NCBI GenBank assembly: GCA_027592025.1
Contig: JAQCIQ010000001.1
Location: 144,421-208,420 of the forward strand
DNA from: Bacteroidota bacterium
GTDB taxonomy: Bacteria; Bacteroidota; Bacteroidia; Flavobacteriales; Flavobacteriaceae
Direction: 5' to 3'
Length of the DNA: 64,000 nt
Of this stretch, positions 46,915 through 54,324 are shown one piece after another (positions within the stretch are counted from its first letter, which is position 1; every line of letters starts with the position of its first letter). Under the pieces are notes generated by a model. That model did no database searches and was not told the origin of the DNA. It was given only the letters and a program-made list of their open reading frames with translations. The translations under genes and the position numbers were made by a program.

Positions 46915-46929
46915 GTTATAGCCAATTTT
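46915..46929 (+). repeat. Left inverted repeat flanking the Ntn-hydrolase gene
   Basis: GTTATAGCCA (46915-46924), extending to GTTATAGCCAnTTTT (46929), is the reverse complement of the repeat at 47759-47773. The pair brackets a single gene, 30 bp upstream and directly downstream of it. Confidence 0.65.
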
Positions 46930-46954
46930 AAAACGACAACTAAACAATAGAAAT

Positions 46955-47758
46955 ATGTCAATATGCATAGCAATAGCAGTTCCAGACGGCATCGCATTAG
47001 CCGCAGACAGTCAAACGACTTGGAACCAAACAATCACACAAGCCGCTCAACGTGGAACAAATCAAAAATTTGATTTGGCTCAACCAATTAATGTTCCAAT
47101 AAGTTGGTCCAGAATGGCAAAGAAACTTTTTAATCTTAAAATCAACGACAACTCTTATGCGATTTGTGTTGCTGGGACAGCGTTGTTAAATCACAAGACA
47201 ATTTATTCCATTTTTAAAGCTCTTGAAAAAAACTACGAAAGTTACGGCTGTTATGAAACTATTGTAAGGCATTTTATTGACGGTTTAAAAGCTGAATTGA
47301 GAAAACAATTGAATGTAGAAAATCTTGCAACATCTCCGACAATTTTAAACATAGAATTTATTATTTGTGGCTATGTTGACCAAGATGTTTCAAAACCAAG
47401 AATTGAAAGTTGGACAGTTCTTTCAGGGACAGTTCAGATTGAAGGTGGTCGTCAATTGACAAGTGGTGAATTTAGGAAATGGACAAATATTGTAAATGGA
47501 GAACATACATTCGGCGGATGCTGGATTGGTCGTGCAGAATTTATTTCACACTTGGTGACACACAATAATCCTCAAATGCCACCTATTCAAGGGCAATATG
47601 AATTACTTTCATTAGCAGACGCAGTAGATTACACGAAATTTTTGGTGGACTTTACTTGCGATTATCAAAGGTTTGCAGCAATGGTTCCTGACTGCGGAAA
47701 GCCAATTATCAGTGCGACTTTGACACCAGAACAGTATGACGAGCAAATTATCAAATAA
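46955..47758 (+). CDS. Proteasome-fold Ntn-hydrolase-like protein
   Basis: 267 aa. After loss of Met the chain starts SICIAIAVPDGIALAADSQTT, which parallels proteasome beta subunits: Ser1 at the nucleophile place, Asp17 exactly at the conserved Asp17. After a roughly 23-residue insertion, RMAKKLFNLKINDNSYAICVAG matches the GKKLFQID...AG region, putting a Lys (56) at the Lys33 place. FIICGYVDQD and FGGCWIGRAEFISHLV resemble the GG-D and G-SG segments, and ADAVDYTKFLVDFTCDYQRF the final helix. No propeptide. Family assignment is by my own alignment; catalysis is inferred. Alone between inverted repeats, downstream of a tRNA; no partner subunit or ATPase nearby. Cys3 is an alternative nucleophile only if processing differs. 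Confidence 0.75.
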   Translation: MSICIAIAVPDGIALAADSQTTWNQTITQAAQRGTNQKFDLAQPINVPISWSRMAKKLFNLKINDNSYAICVAGTALLNHKTIYSIFKALEKNYESYGCYETIVRHFIDGLKAELRKQLNVENLATSPTILNIEFIICGYVDQDVSKPRIESWTVLSGTVQIEGGRQLTSGEFRKWTNIVNGEHTFGGCWIGRAEFISHLVTHNNPQMPPIQGQYELLSLADAVDYTKFLVDFTCDYQRFAAMVPDCGKPIISATLTPEQYDEQIIK

Positions 47759-47773
47759 AAAACTGGCTATAAC
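47759..47773 (-). repeat. Right inverted repeat flanking the Ntn-hydrolase gene
   Basis: TGGCTATAAC (47764-47773) is a perfect reverse complement of GTTATAGCCA at 46915-46924; with the adjoining A/T bases 14 of 15 positions match. It begins directly after the gene's TAA. Confidence 0.65.
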
Positions 47774-47785
47774 AGCACCTACCCA

Positions 47786-47901
47786 AAGGGCGGGTTGTCG
47801 TGTTCCAAAGACAGTTTTGAAGTTAATCAAACTTTAGTTTTTCAAATCAAGTTTTGCGGTAAAAATTCCGCCCTTCGCCACGCCGAGAACATTTGGAACA
47901 C
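47786..47901. repeat. Two crossed inverted repeats downstream of the cassette gene
   Basis: AAGGGCGG (47786-47793) is complementary to CCGCCCTT (47868-47875), and GTGTTCCAAA (47800-47809) to TTTGGAACAC (47892-47901). The order is not nested: the arms cross, so both pairs together would form a pseudoknot-like or alternating structure rather than one hairpin. No T tract, so not a simple terminator. Confidence 0.55.
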
Positions 47902-47921
47902 CTTCCTTTCCGAAACTGGCT

Positions 47922-48926
47922 TTACTCCTCCTCTGCGCCGTAGATAAAGACTTGAGGTTCTCCCTCCAGGCTGATGAAACCGCGGTACATGCCTGGGGTG
48001 TTGAAGGGCATGGTAAAGTTACCTTCACGGTCTAGGGCAATGACGCCTCCTCCACCATTAATGGCTTTAAGTTTGCCGTTGATCACCGCCTCGGAGGCTT
48101 GTTCAACACTGACATTTTTATAGGTCATGAGGGCGGCAATGTCATAAGCCACTACGTTGCGTATAAAAAACTCCCCATGGCCAGTAGCAGACACGGCACA
48201 ACTGGCATTGCTCGCATAGGTCCCCGCTCCAATGATGGGAGCGTCACCAACACGGCCAAATTGCTTGTTGGTCATGCCGCCAGTAGAAGTGCCCGCAGCG
48301 AGGTTGCCATAACCGTCTAAGGCTACTGCACCTACAGTGCCATATTTCTTTTGTATCGGCTCGGCCTTAACCGCCTCACCGAGTGCCTTTCTGTGCTGAT
48401 CAAATCGTTTTTGAGTGAAAAAATAATCCTCAGGAACCATTTCGATCCCTTGTGATGTGACAAACTTCTCCGCTCCTGAACCAATCATCATCACATGTTC
48501 AGAATGCTCCATAACAGCTCGGGCCGCCTTGATGGGGTTTTTGACATGAGTCAATGAGGCAACAGCACCAGCCATTCCAGTACCGCCATCCATGATGGAC
48601 GCATCGAGCTCATTTTTGCCTTCGGCAGTAAATACGGCGCCTTTACCGGCATTGAACAAAGGCGAGTCTTCCAGAATTTCAATCACGGCTACAACAGCGT
48701 CAACACTCGTCCCGCCTTTTCGAATGACTTCACGTCCTACCAACAAGGCCTCTGACAATTTTTCCCGATAGAGCTGTTCTATGCTGTCGGTCATTTGCTC
48801 TTTCAGAATGGTGCCCGCACCACCATGAACAACCAAAACAGCCTTGGGTTTGGTCGGTGCCAAGCCAAGTTGCATCATCAAAACGCACAGGAAAACAGTC
48901 GCAGTAAATTTATTTAGAGTTAGCAT
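47922..48926 (-). CDS. Isoaspartyl peptidase / type III L-asparaginase
   Basis: Ntn-hydrolase that self-cleaves to alpha and beta chains, 334 aa. Signal-like N-terminus (residues 1-22), HGGAGTI, GKGAVFTAEGKNELDASIMDG, and the cleavage/nucleophile site YGTVGAVALDGYGN (Thr197), followed by GDAPIIGAGTYASN. Degrades isoaspartyl dipeptides and asparagine in the periplasm. It is in a probable unit with hisS (9 bp upstream, same strand). Ends in three Glu codons. Convergent with the Ntn cassette; 163 bp separate them. Confidence 0.92.
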   Translation of the reverse strand: MLTLNKFTATVFLCVLMMQLGLAPTKPKAVLVVHGGAGTILKEQMTDSIEQLYREKLSEALLVGREVIRKGGTSVDAVVAVIEILEDSPLFNAGKGAVFTAEGKNELDASIMDGGTGMAGAVASLTHVKNPIKAARAVMEHSEHVMMIGSGAEKFVTSQGIEMVPEDYFFTQKRFDQHRKALGEAVKAEPIQKKYGTVGAVALDGYGNLAAGTSTGGMTNKQFGRVGDAPIIGAGTYASNASCAVSATGHGEFFIRNVVAYDIAALMTYKNVSVEQASEAVINGKLKAINGGGGVIALDREGNFTMPFNTPGMYRGFISLEGEPQVFIYGAEEE

Positions 48927-48935
48927 AGGTTGTAG

Positions 48936-50318
48936 TTAAATTAAATCTTGTTGGAGGTGCATCAATAGCGCCTCTTTTGTAAAAGTCTTCTGATCACCAC
49001 TGGCCATCATTTTGAGGGTGTAAGTGTCGTTTTCCAATTCGTTTTCACCGATGAGCACAACCGCCTGAAAGCCTTTGGCATTGGCAAATTGCATCTGTTT
49101 TTTTGGCTTGGCATCGTCGGGATAGAGCTCTGACGCGATGCCCAGGAGCCTTAATTCCATGACCACTTTGAGGGCATGGCGGGCCTCGGCTTCACCAAAG
49201 TTCAAAAACAACACCTTGCTGCCCACATAGGCCGAGGGTGGAAATTTGTCCAATTCCTCCATGACCAAATAAATGCGATCCAATCCAAAACTGATACCGA
49301 CACCGCTGACGTTATTCAAACCAAATATAGTGGTCAGGTCGTCATAACGGCCTCCGCCTCCAATAGACCCCATTTCCACGCCTTTTGGCGCTTCGACTTC
49401 AAATATAGCACCAGTGTAATAATTAAGCCCTCTGGCCAAGGTGACGTCCAATTGGAGTTGAGCGGATTGTAGCGGTTGAGCGGCAATAGCCTTGGCAATA
49501 AAATTCAATTCTTCAATGCCCTCTAAGCCAATATAGGAGTCTTTCAGAATGACAGACAAGGCTTTCAATTGGCTGTCAAAATCCCCTGACAAGCGGAATA
49601 AGGGCTCCAGTTTTTCGATGGCGCCTGGCGCAATGCCTTTTTGAAGCATTTCCGCCTTAACGGCCTCCTCTCCTATTTTATCGAGTTTGTCTAAGGCGAC
49701 GGTAAAATCAATCAAACGGTCGGAGGCTCCAATCATTTGAGCAATTCCCGACAACACCTTTCTGTTGTTAATTTTAATGGTAGTTCCTTCAAGTCCCAGG
49801 TCGGTGAACACAGCATCGTAGAGCAAAACAAATTCTACTTCGGACCACAACCCTTTACTGCCAACGATATCGGCATCACATTGAAAAAATTCTTGAAACC
49901 GACCCTTTTGAGGACGATCAGCGCGCCATACGGGCTGAATTTGATACCGCTTGAACGGAAATTGGATGTCGTTTTGGTGTTGCGCTACATAACGGGCAAA
50001 GGGCACCGTAAGGTCGTATCTCAATGCTTTTTCTGACAAGGATCCTGCAAACGCCGCAAGTTTATCTTCACTAAGGGCTTGGGTGTCAGCTTGTTTTAAT
50101 TTATCTCCCGAATTCAAAATTCTGAAAATCAGCCGATCTCCTTCATCGCCATATTTGCCCAACAGGATCTCAGAAAGCTCAAAACTAGGGGTTTCAATAG
50201 GTTGAAAACCAAATTTTTGAAAATTCTTGGCCATACAATCTAGGATGTATTGGCGTTTGGACATTTCCGCGGGAGAAAAATCGCGAGTGCCTTTGGGAAT
50301 ACGTGGTTTTTGACTCAT
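48936..50318 (-). CDS. hisS: Histidyl-tRNA synthetase
   Basis: Class II aminoacyl-tRNA synthetase, 460 aa. KGTRDFSPAEMSKRQYIL (motif near 9-26), LRYDLTVPFARYVAQ, RPQKGRFQEFFQCDADIVG (motif 2), ARGLNYYTGAIFEV (histidine A) and GGGGRYDDL, GISFGLDRIYLVME (motif 3), then a C-terminal anticodon-binding domain with LYPDDAKPKKQMQFAN. Some sequence features (long 460 aa, ETPSFEL) suit the Bacteroidota form. Upstream gene (DUF6495) is 33 bp away on the same strand. Confidence 0.95.
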   Translation of the reverse strand: MSQKPRIPKGTRDFSPAEMSKRQYILDCMAKNFQKFGFQPIETPSFELSEILLGKYGDEGDRLIFRILNSGDKLKQADTQALSEDKLAAFAGSLSEKALRYDLTVPFARYVAQHQNDIQFPFKRYQIQPVWRADRPQKGRFQEFFQCDADIVGSKGLWSEVEFVLLYDAVFTDLGLEGTTIKINNRKVLSGIAQMIGASDRLIDFTVALDKLDKIGEEAVKAEMLQKGIAPGAIEKLEPLFRLSGDFDSQLKALSVILKDSYIGLEGIEELNFIAKAIAAQPLQSAQLQLDVTLARGLNYYTGAIFEVEAPKGVEMGSIGGGGRYDDLTTIFGLNNVSGVGISFGLDRIYLVMEELDKFPPSAYVGSKVLFLNFGEAEARHALKVVMELRLLGIASELYPDDAKPKKQMQFANAKGFQAVVLIGENELENDTYTLKMMASGDQKTFTKEALLMHLQQDLI

Positions 50319-50350
50319 GAATTAGGGTTTTGTACAAATATCACTATTTT

Positions 50351-50827
50351 TTAAGACTTTGGAGATATCAGGTCTTCAAAATATCCATAGAGGACTCCAG
50401 AGGTGATTGACGCTCCTTGTTGTATGAGTTTAAACAAATCCGCCTTCAAGTTGTCGGAGATTTCCTTTTTAGACTGAAACAGTTCAACGGCATCATTCAT
50501 CAAGTTTTCTTTCAACCAGGCATAACCTTCTGGTGTGGTAATATCGATAAGAGGCTGATTGATTTTGACACCAATCAAGTGGAGTGCGGCGTCAATCTTA
50601 AACAAATACATGTGATTGGGAGAGATCAACTCAAGGAATTTAACTTTGTCCAACACATTGTCCCAGACCAAATGACTGAAGGCGTCGAGTTGCAGGTCCA
50701 CTTGATCCGTATTTTCTGCCTTGATCTTGTCCCAGTCGTCTTTGGTGATTTCTTGAGCTGCGAGGAATTGAGCAAATTCTTCGTGCATTTCTTCCAACTG
50801 CTCCTTGGATAATCGTGCGTATTTCAT
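50351..50827 (-). CDS. DUF6495 family protein
   Basis: 158 aa from ATG 50827 (open to 50854, where the extra sequence overlaps a terminator stem region). MKYARLSKEQLEEMHEEFAQFLAAQ, EITKDDWDKIKAEN, LISPNHMYLFKIDAALHLIGVKI match the Bacteroidota-specific DUF6495. Acidic and helical, cytosolic; function unknown. Between rplI and hisS on the same strand, after the ribosomal operon terminator. Confidence 0.8.
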   Translation of the reverse strand: MKYARLSKEQLEEMHEEFAQFLAAQEITKDDWDKIKAENTDQVDLQLDAFSHLVWDNVLDKVKFLELISPNHMYLFKIDAALHLIGVKINQPLIDITTPEGYAWLKENLMNDAVELFQSKKEISDNLKADLFKLIQQGASITSGVLYGYFEDLISPKS

Positions 50828-50842
50828 AGTTCTTGGAAATAA

Positions 50843-50868
50843 AAAAACCGCCAAAAAAAGCGGTTTTT
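50843..50868 (-). terminator. Terminator of the rpsF-rpsR-rplI operon
   Basis: On the minus strand AAAAACCGC pairs with GCGGTTTTT around an 8-nt loop and is followed by a T run (50847-50841); 19 bp after the rplI stop. Confidence 0.8.
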
Positions 50869-50886
50869 ATGATGTTTAAGAGGTTT

Positions 50887-51339
50887 CTAGGAAGCCTCAG
50901 GAATCACGTCAAAATCTACTGAAGCAACAACAGCTCGGTGCAAACGGACAGTGGCAGTATAAGTGCCAAGTCGTTTGATCTGACCGCCAGGTACAGTAAT
51001 GAATTTTTTATCCACTTCATGACCATGCTTAGCAAATTCTTCTGCAAGGTCAGCGTTGTTGACTGATCCAAATAGCTTATCGCCTGTACCAACTTTGGAA
51101 GTGATTTTAACCTCCAGAGCTTTCAAAGCATCCGCAATCTTTTGAGCAGCATCAACCAGTCTTTGCTCCTTGTAAGCACGTTGCTTCAAGGTTTCGGCAA
51201 GGACTTTCTTCTGCGAAGGCGTGGCCAAAACAGCAACCCCTTGTGGAATCAGATAATTACGACCAAAACCATTTTTGACAGTCACTATGTCGTCAGCGAA
51301 TCCTACGCCTTCAACGTCTTGTTTTAAAATTAGTTCCAT
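50887..51339 (-). CDS. rplI: 50S ribosomal protein L9
   Basis: 150 aa. MELILKQDVEGVGFADDIVTVKNGFGRNYLIPQGVAV is the L9 N-terminal 23S-binding domain; a connecting helix AETLKQRAYKEQRLVDAAQKIADAL and C-terminal domain GTGDKLFGSVNNADLAEEF follow. Last gene of the S6-S18-L9 operon. Confidence 0.97.
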   Translation of the reverse strand: MELILKQDVEGVGFADDIVTVKNGFGRNYLIPQGVAVLATPSQKKVLAETLKQRAYKEQRLVDAAQKIADALKALEVKITSKVGTGDKLFGSVNNADLAEEFAKHGHEVDKKFITVPGGQIKRLGTYTATVRLHRAVVASVDFDVIPEAS

Positions 51340-51344
51340 AGCAA

Positions 51345-51641
51345 TTATTTTAAAAGGTCAGCAACATAAGGCATTAGAGCCAAGTGACGGGCACGTTTAA
51401 CGGCAACCGAAACTTTACGTTGGTATTTGAGTGAAGTTCCAGTCAATCGACGAGGCAAAAGTTTGCCTTGTTCGTTTACAAAGTTTAACAAATAATCACC
51501 ATCCTTGTAGTCGATGTATTTGATGCCAGCTTTCTTGAAGCGGCAGTATTTATTAACTTTGCTGGTATCAATATTGAGAGGAGTCAAATATCTCACTTCT
51601 CCGTCTTTTCTGTTGCCTGCTTGTTGTTCTAAAGTGGACAT
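51345..51641 (-). CDS. rpsR: 30S ribosomal protein S18
   Basis: 98 aa. Core [57 protein letters not shown] is standard S18; the first 20 residues are a phylum-typical extension. One base short of overlapping rpsF (2 bp gap), followed 5 bp later by rplI. Binds S6 on the small subunit platform. Confidence 0.97.
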   Translation of the reverse strand: MSTLEQQAGNRKDGEVRYLTPLNIDTSKVNKYCRFKKAGIKYIDYKDGDYLLNFVNEQGKLLPRRLTGTSLKYQRKVSVAVKRARHLALMPYVADLLK

Positions 51642-51643
51642 AA

Positions 51644-51982
51644 TTAAGCTGTTTTATTGTTACGCACACGTCTTCTTTCGGCCCAGGCCACCGCATGCTT
51701 GTCTAATTTCACTGTAAGGTAGCGCATAAAACGTTCGTCACGTCTAAATTCCACTTCCAATAACTCGATGACTTGGCCATCAACTTGGTATTCAAAAAGG
51801 TGGTAAAATCCACTTTTCTTGTTTTGGATTGGATAAGCGAGCTTTTTCAAGCCCCAATCTTCTTGGGCAATCATCTTGGCACCTTTAGAAACGAGGAAAT
51901 CCTCATATTTCTTAACTGTTTCCTTTATCTGGTCTTCAGATAAAACGGGATTCAAGATGAAAACAGTTTCATAATGGTTCAT
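51644..51982 (-). CDS. rpsF: 30S ribosomal protein S6
   Basis: 112 aa. [22 protein letters not shown] (2-23), [24 protein letters not shown] and [15 protein letters not shown] are family-typical. First gene of the ribosomal operon, with a consensus promoter 22 nt upstream. In many bacteria S6-S18 complex feeds back on this mRNA; no obvious leader structure was recognised in the 22 nt here. Confidence 0.96.
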   Translation of the reverse strand: MNHYETVFILNPVLSEDQIKETVKKYEDFLVSKGAKMIAQEDWGLKKLAYPIQNKKSGFYHLFEYQVDGQVIELLEVEFRRDERFMRYLTVKLDKHAVAWAERRRVRNNKTA

Positions 51983-52003
51983 ATGTTATTATTTTTAAGT
52001 GCG

Positions 52004-52034
52004 CAAAACTAACCATAATTTCTTGTTCTGCAAA
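52004..52034 (-). promoter_or_regulatory. Promoter of rpsF-rpsR-rplI
   Basis: Minus strand TTTG (52034-52031), 19-bp spacer, TAGTTTTG (52011-52004), 22 nt before the rpsF ATG: full consensus match. Confidence 0.72.
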
Positions 52035-52241
52035 TAATTATTGGAGTTAAATCAAAGCTTTTAGGCCATTCTCACCTGCCGGTAGGATAAAAAATGAACC
52101 TCGAGGAACTCTTCTTGGTGTTTTCAACCGCATTGATGATTCGATTAATGCAAAATTCACACAAAAATATCTAAGAAATATGCTCAAAATTGGCTATATT
52201 TCATCCTCCTCTAAATTGCGTGCATCGATACCTTAACCATC
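52035..52241. other. Intergenic region rpsF promoter to CPA antiporter
   Basis: About 200 bp. It contains a near-palindrome CCTGCCGGTAGG (around 52077-52088) and a TATATTTC -7-like element near 52194. An ORF of 26 codons starting at 52094 has no homology I recognise and was not called. Confidence 0.35.
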
Positions 52242-53486
52242 TTGTTTGTTTTCCCCCTATTGGTCATTTTTTCCTATTTGTTTGACGGCATTGCTCGAAA
52301 AACGAAATTTCCCGCTGTCATCCTGTTGATGTTAACTGGCATTGCCTTCAGAATGCTCGCTGACGCCTACGGTTACAAAGATTTTAAAATGATTGAAGCA
52401 TTGATTCCCGTTTTGGGGACTGTTGGTTTGATTTTAATTGTTCTGGAAGGGGCTTTGGAATTGGAAATTAGCAAAGAAAAATTGCCAATCATCCTGAAAG
52501 GATTTTTGGCTGCATTGATTATTTTACTGTTAAACATCGTTTGCATCAGTTTCCTACTCCAATGGATGCTTAGCATGAGTCTCAATGAATCGGTCATTTA
52601 TGCCATTCCGCTGTCAATCATCAGCAGCGCTGTAGCCATACCTTCTGCAGCCAATTTATTGAAACAAGACAAAGAATTAGTGGTGTACGAATCGACCTTT
52701 TCAGACATTTTGGGAATCATGATGTTCAATTATGTCATACGACAGTTAACCGCTCAGCAACCGCTAATTAGCTCAACCTCTTTAATCAATTTGCTTTTGC
52801 AAATCATTGGAGTCATCGTGGTTTCTGTTTTAATCACCTATGTATTTTACCGTTTGCTACAAAGCATCACCCACAATGTCAAATTCTTTTTAATTCTGTC
52901 GCTGCTCATTCTCGTCTATGCCATTGGAAAATACTTCCACTTGCCAGCCTTAGTAACCATTTTTATTTTTGGTGTTTTCTTGAGCAATGCAAAAGTGCTG
53001 CTACCCACTTTTATGAAGCAGTATCTCAACCTTGGTCAAACCGATAAAAGTCTTCATGAATTTCACATTCTCACTGCGGAATCAACTTTTATTGTTCGAA
53101 CTTTTTTCTTCTTGTTTTTTGGTTTTTCAGTGGTTATCAGTGATTTTGTTTCCGTGGAACCTTTTATTTATGGCCTGTCAATATTGGCTATAATGCTAGT
53201 TATTCGCTATCTGTACCTCAGCATAAGTACGTTGCATTTTAAGCCTACAGCACTGCTCTATCTCTCTCCTCGAGGATTAATTAGTATACTGTTGTTTTTG
53301 CAAATCAAAGAATTGAATTTTATTAATAACCGATCAATTGCGATTGACGAACGAGTACTATTGGTTGTCATTCTTAGTTCAATGCTCATCTTGATTTTTG
53401 GAACTATGAGAAAAACCAAAATTGAAGAGACACCAGTAGTGTACGAATTCGATTCCGATAATTTTGAAGATGACTACCAATCATAG
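52242..53486 (+). CDS. Cation:proton antiporter (CPA1/NhaP-like)
   Basis: Membrane antiporter, 414 aa, about eleven to twelve helices from the first residue onwards. TTG start; an in-frame stop lies just upstream and no ATG precedes the first helix. ILLMLTGIAFRMLAD, GTVGLILIVLEGALELE, SIISSAVAIPSAANLL (intramembrane), FSDILGIMMFNYV and SPRGLISILLF fit the Na/H exchanger family; LEGALELE and SDILG correspond to family acidic sites. Short acidic C-tail (YEFDSDNFEDDY). Ion specificity not determinable. Confidence 0.82.
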   Translation: MFVFPLLVIFSYLFDGIARKTKFPAVILLMLTGIAFRMLADAYGYKDFKMIEALIPVLGTVGLILIVLEGALELEISKEKLPIILKGFLAALIILLLNIVCISFLLQWMLSMSLNESVIYAIPLSIISSAVAIPSAANLLKQDKELVVYESTFSDILGIMMFNYVIRQLTAQQPLISSTSLINLLLQIIGVIVVSVLITYVFYRLLQSITHNVKFFLILSLLILVYAIGKYFHLPALVTIFIFGVFLSNAKVLLPTFMKQYLNLGQTDKSLHEFHILTAESTFIVRTFFFLFFGFSVVISDFVSVEPFIYGLSILAIMLVIRYLYLSISTLHFKPTALLYLSPRGLISILLFLQIKELNFINNRSIAIDERVLLVVILSSMLILIFGTMRKTKIEETPVVYEFDSDNFEDDYQS

Positions 53487-53622
53487 GTTGAATATGAATT
53501 ATTGTATGATATCAAACTTGAAAAATAGATGTTTTAAATTTTATTTATCAATCTGAAGAATTTTCAAAATGTTTTGAATTTAATACAGATTGTTTTAATT
53601 TGCACGCTGAAATTCCCAAACT
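53487..53622 (+). promoter_or_regulatory. Leader/promoter of the LytTR regulator
   Basis: AT-rich 136 bp. A TTTG, about 19 bp and TAATTTGC near 53573-53603 resemble the consensus but with a one-base offset in the -7. Confidence 0.35.
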
Positions 53623-54324
53623 ATGACTCTTAATTGCTTCATTGTTGATGACAATTCCTTACATCGTTTTGCACTGCTTACTTTAGTGGACAGCCACCCA
53701 AACCTCAATTTGGTTGGTCATGCCAGCAGTCTAAATGAAGCTAAAAAAGCTCTTGAAGCAAAAAATATAGATCTTGTATTTCTATCGGTAGAAATGCCAA
53801 TCATTAATGGATTTGATTTTTGGGACACCATATCCAACAAGCCTCTGGTTATTTTTATTTCTTTAAGCAAAGACAATGCTGCCCAAGCCTTTGACCAAAA
53901 TGCAATAGATTATCTGTCTAAACCTTTGACCGAAAAAAGACTGGACCAAGCTGTAGACAAAGCTCTTCAAATGTATGTGGTTCTCCATCAAAGAGAAAAG
54001 CAATTGCCAGCCTTCATTTATGTCAAAAGCAATTCGAAAAAAAGAAAAGTCTATCTTGAAGAAATAAAGTACATTGAAGCTCTTGGAGATTATGTAAAAA
54101 TTATAACCAAAACAGGGTCTTTTATTGTTTTATCAACCATGAAAGGCATGGAAAACAGGTTGCCACAAAAACAATTTATGCGCATACACAAATCTTACAT
54201 TGTCAATCTAAATCTGGTGGATCGTTACCACGGATCTCAGGTTGAAATTGACAAGGTATCGATCCCTCTAAGTCGCAACAAAAGGAACGAACTGGACGAC
54301 AGCCTCTCTGCACTTATCGGTTAA
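53623..54324 (+). CDS. LytTR response regulator with Ser in place of the phospho-Asp
   Basis: 233 aa: CheY-like receiver (1-115) plus LytTR DNA-binding domain (about 128-230; IYVKSNSKKRKVYLEEIKYIEALGDYVKII, MRIHKSYIVNLN). The acidic pair Asp9-Asp10 and the Lys in YLSKPL remain, but the phosphoacceptor position reads LVFLSVEMP, Ser55 instead of Asp. It is therefore probably regulated without classical phosphorylation. No histidine kinase is adjacent. Stop overlaps priA (TTAA). Binds direct repeats in target promoters, targets unknown. Confidence 0.9.
   Translation: MTLNCFIVDDNSLHRFALLTLVDSHPNLNLVGHASSLNEAKKALEAKNIDLVFLSVEMPIINGFDFWDTISNKPLVIFISLSKDNAAQAFDQNAIDYLSKPLTEKRLDQAVDKALQMYVVLHQREKQLPAFIYVKSNSKKRKVYLEEIKYIEALGDYVKIITKTGSFIVLSTMKGMENRLPQKQFMRIHKSYIVNLNLVDRYHGSQVEIDKVSIPLSRNKRNELDDSLSALIG

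Larger units (their letters stand above)
46555..46954. other. Non-coding stretch between tRNA-Met and the Ntn-hydrolase gene
   Basis: 400 bp with no convincing intact gene. It contains hairpin CAGGAATTT/AAATTCCTG (46575-46598), hairpin GGCAGA/TCTGCC (46606-46624), a minus-strand reading frame whose last 50 or so codons (46704 to about 46860) look protein-like (KTPNQLIPIKNLRKKSANFG) and may be a gene remnant, a 22-bp palindrome (46887-46908) and the left inverted repeat (46915-46924). The character differs from the tight spacing elsewhere, suggesting acquired DNA. Confidence 0.5.

Noticed and set aside
46704..47033. 109-residue minus-strand ORF as a real gene
   Set aside because: Its N-terminal half overlaps and opposes the better supported Ntn-hydrolase start and palindrome; only the C-terminal part looks protein-like. 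Kept as a possible remnant.
46910..47905. Integron attC site around the Ntn-hydrolase gene
   Set aside because: The TATAAC/GTTATA ends do not fit the RYYYAAC and GTTRRRY core sites, and the complementary arms downstream cross instead of nesting, unlike attC.
52094..52174. 26-codon ORF between the rpsF promoter and the antiporter
   Set aside because: No ribosome site, no known similarity, and length expected by chance.
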